Below, one piece after another: positions 1 to 9,443 of a stretch of DNA of 64,000 nucleotides (within the stretch, counting starts at the first letter, position 1; each line of letters starts with the position of its first letter). The notes under the pieces are model-generated. The model was not told the origin of the DNA. It was given only the letters and a program-made list of their open reading frames with translations, and ran no database searches. Position numbers and translations under genes: made by a program. Origin of the DNA: Methylomonas koyamae (GTDB taxonomy: Bacteria > Pseudomonadota > Gammaproteobacteria > Methylococcales > Methylomonadaceae); contig NZ_AP019777.1 in the NCBI RefSeq assembly GCF_019669905.1, positions 4,154,001 to 4,218,000 of the forward strand. Reading direction: 5' to 3'.

Positions 1-88
1 TGCCAACGTTAGCAGAAGCATCTATCGGGAGCGACGTGCTCACTTTGTTCAGCACATCCTACGACCCTCGAATTTGACAGAGGGCCAA

Positions 89-661
89 TTATTGTTCCTT
101 GTCAAATATTGGTGGCTTAATCGTAGCAAGAAAAGCCTCTACATCATTCTTTACCAGATCATCGAATGGCCACGGACCGCCAATAGCCTCGTTATGAACG
201 ATATTCACAAACTCTTGTAAATATTGAAAATATATTTCATCTTCTCCTTTGGCAAACTTTCCTAAAGTCGCGCCTGCAACTATTGAAGCGAGGTCATTAT
301 GAGACAGCACTTGGTTGCGTACATCGCGAAGTTGCAGGGCAAATGTATTCAACTTTTCTTCAAGTCGCTTAAGTTTTTCCAAAACATCCGGTTTCCAACC
401 ACCATAGACCATGATGTATTCGAGACTAAGCGTAATTTTACCGCTCACAACAGCGCGATCATGCAGCTTGACCACCTGTAATAGAGAATATTCCTGACTG
501 ATAATGCTTAATCTGAGTAACTCGTCGCCCGCCCATGATTTAAAAAGTTCTGGACCTCGCGGGTTGTCGTCGAACAACTCGCGGTGATTGAGCCATGTTT
601 CGTAAGCCCATCCACATAATTTGCAAAACTCAATGATCACCGAAGCTGACAATGCGGACAT
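89..661 (-). CDS. Hypothetical protein with HEPN/AbiU2-like motif
   Basis: A 190-residue soluble protein of unknown function. The sequence shows an all-alpha pattern and one R-N-x4-H motif (RNQVLSH, near residue 116) resembling the RNase motif of HEPN domains, such as the AbiU2-like family found near toxin and abortive-infection genes. No nucleotidyltransferase partner lies beside it inside the window. A TTG codon sits directly before the ATG, but the ATG at 661 has an AGG about 9 bases upstream and is preferred. The HEPN reading rests on one motif and is weak; a plain hypothetical is the safe name. Confidence 0.6.
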   Translation of the reverse strand: MSALSASVIIEFCKLCGWAYETWLNHRELFDDNPRGPELFKSWAGDELLRLSIISQEYSLLQVVKLHDRAVVSGKITLSLEYIMVYGGWKPDVLEKLKRLEEKLNTFALQLRDVRNQVLSHNDLASIVAGATLGKFAKGEDEIYFQYLQEFVNIVHNEAIGGPWPFDDLVKNDVEAFLATIKPPIFDKEQ

Positions 662-679
662 CAAGAGACCTAATATTCT

Positions 680-1276
680 TTAAGCAGTAAAATAATCATC
701 CAACAACTCCCGACAAACCTCCTGCAACGGCTCGACCGATTGCTCGACCTTCATCCTCAATAACGCCCCCTGCCAGCCGTTCAGCATCAAATCCGCCATG
801 CTTTTCGCGGTCTTGTCGGTGCGTACCCTGCCGTCTTTCTGACCACGCTCCAAAGCAGTTTTCTGCAAATCGGCGTAGCGGCCGACCGCTTCGAGCAGGG
901 CGTCGCGGCACAGCGGGCTGGTATCGCCAATCTCGCCCATCAGATTGCCCAGCAGGCAGCCGCCCTTGAAACCGGTTTGCGCGACTTCGTCTATCAGTTC
1001 GGCGTAATACGCCTGCAACGCCCCTAGGCCGTCCAACTCGGGGTTTTGCAAATGGCCGGACAATCGCTGGATAAACGGCTCGATGTAATGCTTGACGGCC
1101 TCGGCGGCGAATTCTTCCTTGCTGCCGAAATAGGCATAAAACGAACCCTTTGGGATTTGCACCGCCTCCAGAATTTCTTTCAAGCCGGTGGCGTGGTAGC
1201 CCTTTTCCAATAATAAGCTGACGCCCCGGTCGAGCAATTTTTCCCGCTTGATTTGTTTAGGCTTCAACATCGTCAT
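680..1276 (-). CDS. TetR/AcrR family transcriptional regulator
   Basis: A 198-residue one-component repressor. Residues about 10-60 form the TetR helix-turn-helix (GYHATGLKEILEA followed by PKGSFYAYFGSKEE). The C-terminal half has the ligand-domain signature FKGGCLLGNLMGE, seen in the AcuR/YcdC-type subgroup. It ends 19 bases before the HEPN-like gene and faces away from dcd, so its own promoter lies in 1277-1444. The usual target would be an adjacent gene, but neither neighbour is an obvious efflux or reductase gene. The family call is secure, the effector and target are unknown. Confidence 0.9.
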   Translation of the reverse strand: MTMLKPKQIKREKLLDRGVSLLLEKGYHATGLKEILEAVQIPKGSFYAYFGSKEEFAAEAVKHYIEPFIQRLSGHLQNPELDGLGALQAYYAELIDEVAQTGFKGGCLLGNLMGEIGDTSPLCRDALLEAVGRYADLQKTALERGQKDGRVRTDKTAKSMADLMLNGWQGALLRMKVEQSVEPLQEVCRELLDDYFTA

Positions 1277-1444
1277 GCTCAGATTATGCGACCGGTCGTC
1301 TAATTTGTAAATCAGTTTTTTCTAATTCTTTAATGGTCGCTACCAACGCCATCGGCAAACAGCGTCGGGCCAGGCAATTAGCGATTTTTCGGCTTCATTA
1401 TGTTATGTTGCAGCTTTGTTTCCGTTTACCGATAAACCAGCCAC

Positions 1445-2011
1445 ATGAGCATCAAATCAGACCAATGGATTCGCCGCATGTCCGAGCAACACGGCATGAT
1501 CGAGCCGTTTCAGGCCGGCCAGATCCGCGAATCCTCCCAGGGCCGCATTATTTCCTACGGCACCTCCAGCTACGGCTACGACGTCCGCTGCTCCAACGAA
1601 TTCAAAATCTTCACCAACATCAATTCTACGATCGTCGATCCGAAAGATTTCGACGAAGCCAGCTTCGTCGACGTCAAATCCGATGTCTGCATCATTCCGC
1701 CCAATTCGTTCGCGCTGGCGCGCACCGTCGAATATTTCCGGATTCCGCGCGACGTGTTGGTGGTGTGCCTGGGCAAATCGACTTACGCCCGCTGCGGCAT
1801 TATCGTTAACGTTACGCCGCTGGAGCCGGAATGGGAAGGCCACGTAACATTAGAGTTCTCGAACACCACACCGCTGCCGGCCAAAATCTACGCCAACGAA
1901 GGCGTCGCGCAAATGTTGTTTTTCGGCGGCGACGAAGTCTGCGCAACCTCGTATAAAGACAGGGGCGGCAAATACCAGGGCCAGACCGGAGTCACCCTAC
2001 CCAAAGCCTGA
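1445..2011 (+). CDS. dcd: dCTP deaminase
   Basis: Deaminates dCTP to dUTP, feeding dTTP synthesis in the cytosol as a homotrimer. The 188-residue length is that of the common bacterial Dcd. Visible signatures are SYGYDVRCS (about residues 41-49), [10 protein letters not shown] (substrate loop), [10 protein letters not shown] containing the catalytic glutamate, and the trimer-core segment [10 protein letters not shown]. The tail [10 protein letters not shown] is the lid that closes over the nucleotide. It stands 39 bases upstream of the GH15 gene and may be co-transcribed with it, without an evident functional link. Confidence 0.97.
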   Translation: MSIKSDQWIRRMSEQHGMIEPFQAGQIRESSQGRIISYGTSSYGYDVRCSNEFKIFTNINSTIVDPKDFDEASFVDVKSDVCIIPPNSFALARTVEYFRIPRDVLVVCLGKSTYARCGIIVNVTPLEPEWEGHVTLEFSNTTPLPAKIYANEGVAQMLFFGGDEVCATSYKDRGGKYQGQTGVTLPKA

Positions 2012-2050
2012 GCGGCATCCCGCCGTTTTAACTTCACCTGGGATAACGAC

Positions 2051-5000
2051 ATGACGTCTACCAGTACATCCGAAACGCTCGACAGCTACTACTGCCAAGT
2101 CCACGACATCATTCTGCAGCGGCAGGACTGGATCAGCGGCCTGCTGCCGGCCAGCACCGCGGTCACCACCCACGGCAATTACACCGACGCCTGGGTCCGC
2201 GATAACGTTTACAGCATTCTGGCGGCCTGGGGTTTGGCTTTGGCCTACCGCAAAACGGCAGACCAGCAGGAACGCGCTTACCTGCTGGAACAGAGCGTGG
2301 TCAAGTTGATGCGCGGCTTGCTGATTGCGATGATGCGCCAGGCTGACAAAGTCGAAAAATTCAAGCACAGCCAAGACCCGCTCGATGCCTTGCACGCCAA
2401 GTACAACACCCACACCGGAGAAGTCGTGGTCGGCGACAGCGAATGGGGCCATCTGCAACTGGACGCCACCTCGCTGTTTTTGTTGATGCTGGCGCAAATG
2501 ACGGCATCCGGCTTACGCATCGTGTTTACGATAGACGAAGTCAACTTCGTGCAGAATCTGGTGCACTACATCAGCCGCGCCTACCGTACCCCGGATTACG
2601 GCATTTGGGAGCGCGGCAACAAGATGAACCTCGGCATCGCCGAACTCAACGCCAGCTCGATCGGCATGGCCAAAGCCGCATTGGAGGCCATGTCCGGCTT
2701 CAATCTGTTCGGCAAGGACGGCGGCCAGACCGCCGTGATCCACGTCATCAGCGACGACATCGCCCGCAGCCGAATCACGCTGGAATCGCTACTGCCGCGG
2801 GAATCGATTTCCAAGGAAGTCGATTCGGCCGTATTGAGCGTGACCGGTTTTCCGGCCTTCGCCGTCGACAACCCGGAACTACGCGCCCGCACCGAGCGGC
2901 TGATCGTCGAGAAACTGCAAGGCCGTTACGGCTGCAAACGCTTCCTGCTCGACGGCCACCAAACCGCGATCGAAGACCACCAACGCCTGCATTACGAGCC
3001 CAGCGAATTGAAGCAATTCATGGATATCGAATGCGAATGGCCGCTGTTCTTCTGCTACCTGTTACTGAACAAGTTGTTTGCCGGCGACAGCGAAGGCGTC
3101 GGCGACTACCGGCGTAAACTGGAGGACTTGTTGGTGGAACACAACGGCCAATGGCTGTTGCCGGAACTGTATATTGTGCCGGAACATGCCATCGCCGCCG
3201 AAAAACGCCACCCGCACAGCCAAGCCCGGGTCGCCAACGAAAACGTACCGCTGGTTTGGGCGCAAAGTCTGTACATCCTCGGCGGACTGCTACAGGACGG
3301 CTTGATCGGCCTGGACGATATCGACCCATTGGGCCGTTACAAGGCAAACCGGCTCCACGCCGCCGCCACCGTGCAAATCGCTTTGTTAGCCGAAGACGAC
3401 GAGGTTCGCGACGAATTGCGCGGCTTGGGCATTCCGGCGCAGACCTTGACCGAAATCGCGCCGATTCAGGTCCGCGACGCCAGCGAATTGGCGGCCGCTT
3501 ACCACCAGGTCGGCCGTAACGACCGCATCGGTCTGACCGGCCGGCCGTTGCGGCAATTGCGCGCGCTGTCGACCTCCAAACTGTATTTGTTGGCCGGCGA
3601 ACCGCTGCTGTTCCTGCCGCAATTCATGAGCCAGAAGGGGTTCTATCTGGCAATGGACAACCAACTGCTGATCCAACGCCTACGCATGGAGCTGACCTAC
3701 CTCAGCAACCATTGCGACAGCGCGGCGCCGCCGTTGCTGGCCATCAATGTCCGCCACAATATGCTGCACAGCGCCGACCGCGAGGTGCTGTTGGATTTCA
3801 TCGAGCAATTGCGTCGGGGCAAACTGGAAGGCGTCCGCGCCTCGCTGGGCTTGCTGACCGAACTGGTCGCATCGGCCGCCCGCGAACGTATCGGCCACCT
3901 GCACGATTTCAAATTCTCCGAAGCCAGTTGGGAAGAAAGCGAACGCCCTTTCGCCCAGGTTTTGCCCGACGGCGATACCAGTGCGCAAGCCATCGACAAC
4001 CTGTTGGTGACCGAATGGGAAATCGGCGGCGACGACCAGTTGATCGATTTATTGCAGACCAACCCCAACCTGTACGCCCAGTTGGAAGCGCTAAGCCTGT
4101 TGTGTCAGCGCCACGGGCTGGAGTTCGATACCGGCCTGCGCAACAGCGAAGGCACACCCTGCCTGGTGCGCGACCTGCTGGAGGAAGTCTACGCCCGCGC
4201 CGGAGATTGCCACGCCTGGTATGCGGTACGCCGCTGCGCCGGCTTATTGGGAAAATACGATATCAATCTGGAGCAGGCCGCCACCGAAATGCTGGTCCGC
4301 CAACATGGCCTGACGGTGGGCCGTGCATACAGCGGCAAAGCCACATTGCGCCGGCCGACCGATTCCTGGCAAATTCTGGAAACGATCCGCACCTTCAACC
4401 CCGGCGACAGCAGCCAGCAAATCATCATCCAGGAGTTGATCATCTACCTGGGCATGCTGATCAAACTGAAACCCACGCTGTTCGCCGACACCCACACCAT
4501 TCGCGTCGGCCATATCCTGCAATTGATCATCGCCCGCTACAAACGCGTGCACAGTTCTTCGCTGGACCAGGCTTTCAACGACATACTGTCGCTGCCGCCG
4601 CACCAAGTGGCGACGCTGGCACAGGAAACGCTGGAAGACTACAACAACAGCGAAAACCAGCTCGGCCAAGTAGAAACCCTGAATTACGAAGGCCCGCAGC
4701 GCGATTTGGCCGCCGCCCGCTTCCCGGAAACGATGGACCCGAAAGACCGCGCCGACGCCGAGGATTGGTATGCCTGGCGCGAGCAGCAAGGCAGCGTCGG
4801 CCGCGAGAACGAAGCGTTTTTCAGCGGTTTGTGGAGCTTACTGCACCACTGCAAGGGCTTGATGGTCGGTGAGAAATACAACAGCAAACGCCGTATCGAC
4901 AGCGAAATGATGCTGGCGCAAATGACGGCCGGCGAGCAGACCTTCCGCCTGCACATCAACCATATTTTGAACAAAATTCAGGCGCCGGTGTATCGGCAAT

Positions 5001-5266
5001 TGAGCGTGGAGGCACTGCGCGCGCTGGCCTCCATCGTCAAGGAAAATCCGGATTTGTATATCGACGATACGCTGGTCACCGACATTCTGATCGGCCACGC
5101 GGTGCGGATCAGTTGGCTACAACGGCATCCGCAATACCGCGACCACTACGAAGAATGCGTCTCGCTGGCTTGGCAGGCTTTCTACCAATTGCCGCCGCAC
5201 GCGGTTGCCAATGCGATACTCGACGCCTTGATCCACCTGCTCAACAACGCCAACCCAACTGAGTGA
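2051..5266 (+). CDS. Glycoside hydrolase family 15 / phosphorylase-kinase-alpha-like protein
   Basis: A 1071-residue cytosolic protein with the GH15-type (alpha/alpha)6 region in its N-terminal half. WVRDNVYSILAAWGLALAY near residue 50 and ECEWPLFFCYLLLNKL near residue 325 match the bacterial family related to eukaryotic phosphorylase kinase regulatory subunits. The C-terminal half is alpha-helical with no domain I can name. No signal peptide is seen. It starts with an ATG after a weak purine run and ends seven bases before the glucokinase gene, which argues for co-expression. The pairing suggests release of glucose from intracellular glucan followed by phosphorylation; a regulatory rather than hydrolytic role is equally possible. 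Activity is inferred only. Confidence 0.8.
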   Translation: MTSTSTSETLDSYYCQVHDIILQRQDWISGLLPASTAVTTHGNYTDAWVRDNVYSILAAWGLALAYRKTADQQERAYLLEQSVVKLMRGLLIAMMRQADKVEKFKHSQDPLDALHAKYNTHTGEVVVGDSEWGHLQLDATSLFLLMLAQMTASGLRIVFTIDEVNFVQNLVHYISRAYRTPDYGIWERGNKMNLGIAELNASSIGMAKAALEAMSGFNLFGKDGGQTAVIHVISDDIARSRITLESLLPRESISKEVDSAVLSVTGFPAFAVDNPELRARTERLIVEKLQGRYGCKRFLLDGHQTAIEDHQRLHYEPSELKQFMDIECEWPLFFCYLLLNKLFAGDSEGVGDYRRKLEDLLVEHNGQWLLPELYIVPEHAIAAEKRHPHSQARVANENVPLVWAQSLYILGGLLQDGLIGLDDIDPLGRYKANRLHAAATVQIALLAEDDEVRDELRGLGIPAQTLTEIAPIQVRDASELAAAYHQVGRNDRIGLTGRPLRQLRALSTSKLYLLAGEPLLFLPQFMSQKGFYLAMDNQLLIQRLRMELTYLSNHCDSAAPPLLAINVRHNMLHSADREVLLDFIEQLRRGKLEGVRASLGLLTELVASAARERIGHLHDFKFSEASWEESERPFAQVLPDGDTSAQAIDNLLVTEWEIGGDDQLIDLLQTNPNLYAQLEALSLLCQRHGLEFDTGLRNSEGTPCLVRDLLEEVYARAGDCHAWYAVRRCAGLLGKYDINLEQAATEMLVRQHGLTVGRAYSGKATLRRPTDSWQILETIRTFNPGDSSQQIIIQELIIYLGMLIKLKPTLFADTHTIRVGHILQLIIARYKRVHSSSLDQAFNDILSLPPHQVATLAQETLEDYNNSENQLGQVETLNYEGPQRDLAAARFPETMDPKDRADAEDWYAWREQQGSVGRENEAFFSGLWSLLHHCKGLMVGEKYNSKRRIDSEMMLAQMTAGEQTFRLHINHILNKIQAPVYRQLSVEALRALASIVKENPDLYIDDTLVTDILIGHAVRISWLQRHPQYRDHYEECVSLAWQAFYQLPPHAVANAILDALIHLLNNANPTE

Positions 5267-5273
5267 GGACATT

Positions 5274-6257
5274 ATGATTCTAGCCGGCGACATCGGCGGA
5301 ACCAAAACGGTTCTGGCCTTAATCGAAATCCTGGGCGACGGCTCGTTGAATTGCCGGCGCGAACAAACCTTCGCCAGCGGCGAATTCGCCGACTTCGACG
5401 AGATTCTGGCTCTGTTTCTGAACGGCACGCCTGCCGTCGCCGCCGCCTGTTTCGGCATCGCCGGCCCGGTGTTGAACCAGCGCTGCCAAACCACTAACCT
5501 GCCCTGGCTGCTGGACGGCGCCGAATTGAAACGGCGCCTGGGTACTGAGCGGGTCAAGTTACTGAACGATCTGGAAGCGATGGCCATCGGCATGCTGCAT
5601 TTACCGGCGCAGGATTTTATCGAGCTGAATCCCGGCGCCGAAACCCAAATCGGCAACGTGGCCGTGATCGCCGCCGGCACCGGACTCGGCGAAGCGATTT
5701 TGCATTGGGACGGCAACGCGTTCCACCCGATAGCCACCGAAGGCGGCCATTGCGATTTCGCGCCGCAGAACCCGCAGCAAGACCGCTTGCTGGCCTACTT
5801 GCGGCAAAAATATCCGGCCCACGTCAGTTGGGAACGGGTATTGTCCGGTCTCGGTTTCAGCAATATCTACGACTTTTTGGTCGATAGCCGCTTTGCCCCG
5901 CCCTGCCCGGCGGTTCCGGCCCCGGCCGACGCGGCCGGCGTAGACCGTAATGCCTTGATTTCGCGGCTGGGCGTGGACGGCGAAGACCCGGCTTGCCGGG
6001 AAACCGTGCGCCTATTCGCCGAATTGTACGGCGCCGAGACCGGCAATCTGGCGCTGAAAGCCTTCGCCACCGGCGGCATCTTCATTGGCGGCGGCATCGG
6101 CCCGAAAATCCGCCCGGTGCTGGAATCCGGCGAGTTTCTGCAGGCCTTCGTCGCCAAGGGCCGGTTTCACGCCATGTTATCCAAAGTATCGGTCAAGCTG
6201 GCGCTGAACCCGCGCACGCCGCTGTTGGGAGCCATGCACTACTACGCCGCAGGCTAA
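5274..6257 (+). CDS. glk: Glucokinase
   Basis: Phosphorylates glucose to glucose-6-phosphate with ATP. The 327-residue protein opens with the ASKHA phosphate-binding loop GDIGGTKTVLAL. It has the bacterial Glk signatures LLNDLEAMAIGM, AAGTGLGEA, EGGHCDFAPQ and the C-terminal GGIFIGGGIGPKI. Length and motif order are normal for the Glk (ROK-independent) family. It follows the GH15 gene by seven bases with GAGGA upstream of the ATG. In a methanotroph, glucokinase normally serves glycogen or sucrose turnover rather than growth on external sugar, which fits the neighbour. Confidence 0.95.
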   Translation: MILAGDIGGTKTVLALIEILGDGSLNCRREQTFASGEFADFDEILALFLNGTPAVAAACFGIAGPVLNQRCQTTNLPWLLDGAELKRRLGTERVKLLNDLEAMAIGMLHLPAQDFIELNPGAETQIGNVAVIAAGTGLGEAILHWDGNAFHPIATEGGHCDFAPQNPQQDRLLAYLRQKYPAHVSWERVLSGLGFSNIYDFLVDSRFAPPCPAVPAPADAAGVDRNALISRLGVDGEDPACRETVRLFAELYGAETGNLALKAFATGGIFIGGGIGPKIRPVLESGEFLQAFVAKGRFHAMLSKVSVKLALNPRTPLLGAMHYYAAG

Positions 6258-6373
6258 AGCCGTTTTAACAAACCGCGCATATCCTCGCCAAATCCGCCAA
6301 ATCGGCTAGGCTTAAGCGATTCGTTCGCGTTAAAGGCCTAAGCCGAAGCCTGCGCCCTACCCCTTTCGCCGCC

Positions 6374-8797
6374 ATGCTTCATTCAGAGCAGAACCCAAGC
6401 CAACTGCGCCAGTCGCTAGCCATCCTGCAGGCCGCACTCGACTCTACGGCCGACGCCATCCTGGTTATCGACGCCGCCGGGCGAGTCGCGGCGTTCAATC
6501 CGCAATTCAAACGGATTTGGGGAATAGCCGACACCAGCTTGAACGTTGGCGACTCTGCGGAATCGCTGCGTTACATTTTCGGCCAACTGAAACAAGCCGA
6601 CGAATTTCTGCGCCGCGTCGACGCCATTTACCGCGAGTCGAAACTACGGCATTACCAGGAACTCGAGTTCAAAGACGGCCGCATCATAGAGAGCTACTAC
6701 CAGCCGCAAATCGCCGACGGCGAGACCGTCGCCCGGGTTTGGAGTTTCCGCGACATCACCGAACAAAAAAACTCGCGCCGGCGCTTGGCCCAGCTCAGTT
6801 TCGGCATGGACCAAATGCAGGATAGCGCCTATTTGATCGCGGAAGACGCCCGCTTCCTGTACATCAACAACCAATCCTGCAAAACCTTGGGCTACAGCCA
6901 CCGGGAGTTGTTGCAGATGTGCGTATTCGATATCGACCCGTTGTTTCCGAAAGCGGTTTGGAGCGAGCATTGGCTGGAATTGAAAAGCCGGCGCTCGGTA
7001 ACCGTGGAAACGCTGCACCAAACTAAGAACGGCGAGATTTTGCCGGTCGAAGTGGTCGCCAATTATTTCGAATACGGCAACGTCGGCTACAACCTGGCGA
7101 TCGCCCGCGACATCCGCGAACGCAAGCGGGTCGAGGAAGCCCTGCAACAAGCCGCATTGATTTACCAACACAGCAGCGAGGCGATGCTGCTGGCCGATGC
7201 CGACGACCGCATTCTGACTATCAATCCGGCATTCACCGCCATTACCGGTTACGAAGCGGACGAAGTGGTCGGCAAACACATCGGTCTGTTGAACCGGGAC
7301 ATTCATAGCGAGGCGATGTGGCAAGCGATCCGCAAGGACGGCCATTGGCGCGGCGAAGTGTGGGATAAACGCAAAAACGGCGAGAGTTTCGCCAAAGCCT
7401 TGACCGTCAATACCATATTCGACGCCAACCGCCAGGTCCACCGGCGCATGGCCTTGTTCTCCGACATCACCGAAAAGAAGCAGGCCGAAGGCCTGATCTG
7501 GCAGCAGGCCAACTTCGATCCGCTGACGCAATTGCCGAACCGGCGTATGTTTCACGACCGGCTCGGCCACGACATCAAAAAAGCAAAACGCGAATTCAGC
7601 CGGCTGGCGGTGTTGTTCATCGATCTGGATTTGTTCAAGGAAGTGAACGATACCCTGGGGCACGATATGGGCGACCGCTTGCTGCAGATCGCCGCCCAAC
7701 GCATCGTCGCCAGCGTCCGCGAAACCGATACGGTCGCCCGGCTGGGCGGCGACGAATTTACCGTCATTCTCGGCGAGGTCGGCGACCCCAGCAACGTGGA
7801 GCGCATCGCCCGGGACCTGTTGGAGCGGATGACCGAATGCTTCGAGCTGGGCAACGAAGTCGCTTACATTTCGACCAGCATCGGCATCGCATTTTTTCCG
7901 GACGACGCCGGCGACCTGAAATCGCTGCTGAAGCATGCCGACCAAGCCATGTACGAAGCCAAACGCCTGGGCCGCAACCAATACTGTTTTTTCATTCCGG
8001 CCATGCAGGAAGCTGCCCAATCCCGGCTGCGCCTGAGCAACGATTTGCGCCATGCCGTGGCCGACGGCCAGTTCTTTTTGTGTTACCAACCTATTGTGGA
8101 ATTGGCCAGCGGCCGAGTCCGCAAAGCCGAAGCGCTGATCCGCTGGAGCCACCCGCAGCGCGGCATCGTCAGCCCATCCGAATTCATCCCGATCGCCGAG
8201 GAAACCGGACTGATCTGCCAAATCGGCAACTGGACCTTTCAACAGGCCGCCAAACAACTTCTAGTCTGGCAGGCTTCGATCGACCCCGGCTTTCAAATTA
8301 CCATCAATAAATCGCCGGTGCAGTTCCGCAACGAGCGCGACAGCCACCGCGACTGGCGCGACCAATTGCAAGCCCTGAATCTGGCGGGCAACAGTATCGT
8401 TATCGAAATTACCGAGGGCTTGTTGCTGGAAGCCAGCGGCAGCGTCGCCGAGCAATTATTGGCTTTCCGCGACGCCGGGATCCAGGTGTCGCTGGACGAC
8501 TTCGGCACCGGTTATTCGTCGTTGTCGTATTTGAAGAAATTCGATATCGATTACATCAAGATCGACCAAAGCTTCGTCCGCAACCTGGCGGCGGGCTCCG
8601 ACGACATGGCGCTGTGCGAGGCCATCATCGTCATGGCCCATAAATTGGGGATTAGGGTGGTCGCGGAGGGCATCGAGACCGGCAACCAGTGCGAATTGCT
8701 GGCAGCCGCCGGTTGCGATTACGGCCAAGGCTATTTGTTTGCCAGACCGCTGCCGGCTGCAGACTTCGAACGCCTATTGGTCGAAACGGCGAATTGA
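6374..8797 (+). CDS. PAS-PAS-PAS-GGDEF-EAL c-di-GMP signalling protein
   Basis: An 807-residue cytosolic sensor with both c-di-GMP synthesis and breakdown domains. Three PAS/PAC units occupy about residues 15-125, 135-255 and 260-375, each ending in a typical D-I-x-E linker. A GGDEF domain follows with an intact GGDEF signature near residue 457, then an EAL domain with AEALIRW near 585, DDFGTGYSS and a conserved KID motif. Both catalytic signatures look intact, so the direction of activity cannot be told. No membrane segment is present. It is a single gene, with a 116-base leader after glk. Confidence 0.93.
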   Translation: MLHSEQNPSQLRQSLAILQAALDSTADAILVIDAAGRVAAFNPQFKRIWGIADTSLNVGDSAESLRYIFGQLKQADEFLRRVDAIYRESKLRHYQELEFKDGRIIESYYQPQIADGETVARVWSFRDITEQKNSRRRLAQLSFGMDQMQDSAYLIAEDARFLYINNQSCKTLGYSHRELLQMCVFDIDPLFPKAVWSEHWLELKSRRSVTVETLHQTKNGEILPVEVVANYFEYGNVGYNLAIARDIRERKRVEEALQQAALIYQHSSEAMLLADADDRILTINPAFTAITGYEADEVVGKHIGLLNRDIHSEAMWQAIRKDGHWRGEVWDKRKNGESFAKALTVNTIFDANRQVHRRMALFSDITEKKQAEGLIWQQANFDPLTQLPNRRMFHDRLGHDIKKAKREFSRLAVLFIDLDLFKEVNDTLGHDMGDRLLQIAAQRIVASVRETDTVARLGGDEFTVILGEVGDPSNVERIARDLLERMTECFELGNEVAYISTSIGIAFFPDDAGDLKSLLKHADQAMYEAKRLGRNQYCFFIPAMQEAAQSRLRLSNDLRHAVADGQFFLCYQPIVELASGRVRKAEALIRWSHPQRGIVSPSEFIPIAEETGLICQIGNWTFQQAAKQLLVWQASIDPGFQITINKSPVQFRNERDSHRDWRDQLQALNLAGNSIVIEITEGLLLEASGSVAEQLLAFRDAGIQVSLDDFGTGYSSLSYLKKFDIDYIKIDQSFVRNLAAGSDDMALCEAIIVMAHKLGIRVVAEGIETGNQCELLAAAGCDYGQGYLFARPLPAADFERLLVETAN

Positions 8798-8845
8798 GAA
8801 TGGGGCAGTAAGGCGAAACGGCGGACGCCGAATCGTCAGAAGCGC

Positions 8846-8867
8846 CGCCGGGCGGTTAAACCCGGCG
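8846..8867. terminator. Candidate bidirectional hairpin between convergent genes
   Basis: A seven-base-pair G+C stem (CGCCGGG with CCCGGCG) around an eight-base loop lies between the convergent GGDEF-EAL gene and the small periplasmic protein gene. No clear T-run follows on either strand, so intrinsic termination is only a possibility. Confidence 0.35.
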
Positions 8868-8884
8868 ACAGAACGGCAGGCCGA

Positions 8885-9265
8885 TTAGTGAGCGGCCAGA
8901 TAGACTTTCAACATTTCTTTATACAGATCCAGCGTGGCTTTCAACGATGCGGGGCCGTTAGCGTCGCCTTTTTCGATTTCGTCGCGCGCGACTTTCAGTT
9001 TGTCACCGGCTTTTTGGCGCAAACGCTCGGTTTGTTCGTAACGGAATTCTTTTTGCAACTGGCGTACTTCGCCCAGCGCTTTCAACACTTCGGCTTTGTC
9101 GGCGCCCTTATCCAACAAACTGACCGCTTCCTCGACTTTGGCCACGGTGCCTTCGGCAGCGGCACGTACCTTAGCGTCTCCTGCGCTGTTGGCATTGGCG
9201 GATGTGGAAACCAACGCCGCGGCGATCACCAGAAATGAAGCCAAGGTTTTTTTAACAATATTCAT
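8885..9265 (-). CDS. Small periplasmic helical protein, unknown function
   Basis: About 126 residues when started at the second methionine (MNIVKK), which gives a textbook signal peptide: KK, a hydrophobic stretch ASFLVIAAALVST, then cleavage after SANA. The mature part is a charged four-helix-like chain rich in Ala, Lys and Glu, without cysteine or a haem motif. The pattern is reminiscent of cytochrome b562-like or Spy-like periplasmic bundles but carries no diagnostic residue. An upstream ATG at 9280 exists and would lengthen the N-region by five residues. It is monocistronic, facing the GGDEF-EAL gene. Its role is unknown. Confidence 0.75.
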   Translation of the reverse strand: MNIVKKTLASFLVIAAALVSTSANANSAGDAKVRAAAEGTVAKVEEAVSLLDKGADKAEVLKALGEVRQLQKEFRYEQTERLRQKAGDKLKVARDEIEKGDANGPASLKATLDLYKEMLKVYLAAH

Positions 9266-9443
9266 ACGATTCCTAATCAATTGGTATTTAAGGTGTTTTC
9301 AATTACCACATTAAAACTACAAAATTGTGACTGCATATTTTAATCCGGCAGCTTGTTCAAGCAGCTCCATACTACCATGGATTTTACAAATAACGGCAAC
9401 ATCGAAAAACAAATTAATTACCACAAATATTTAGAGGAATATA

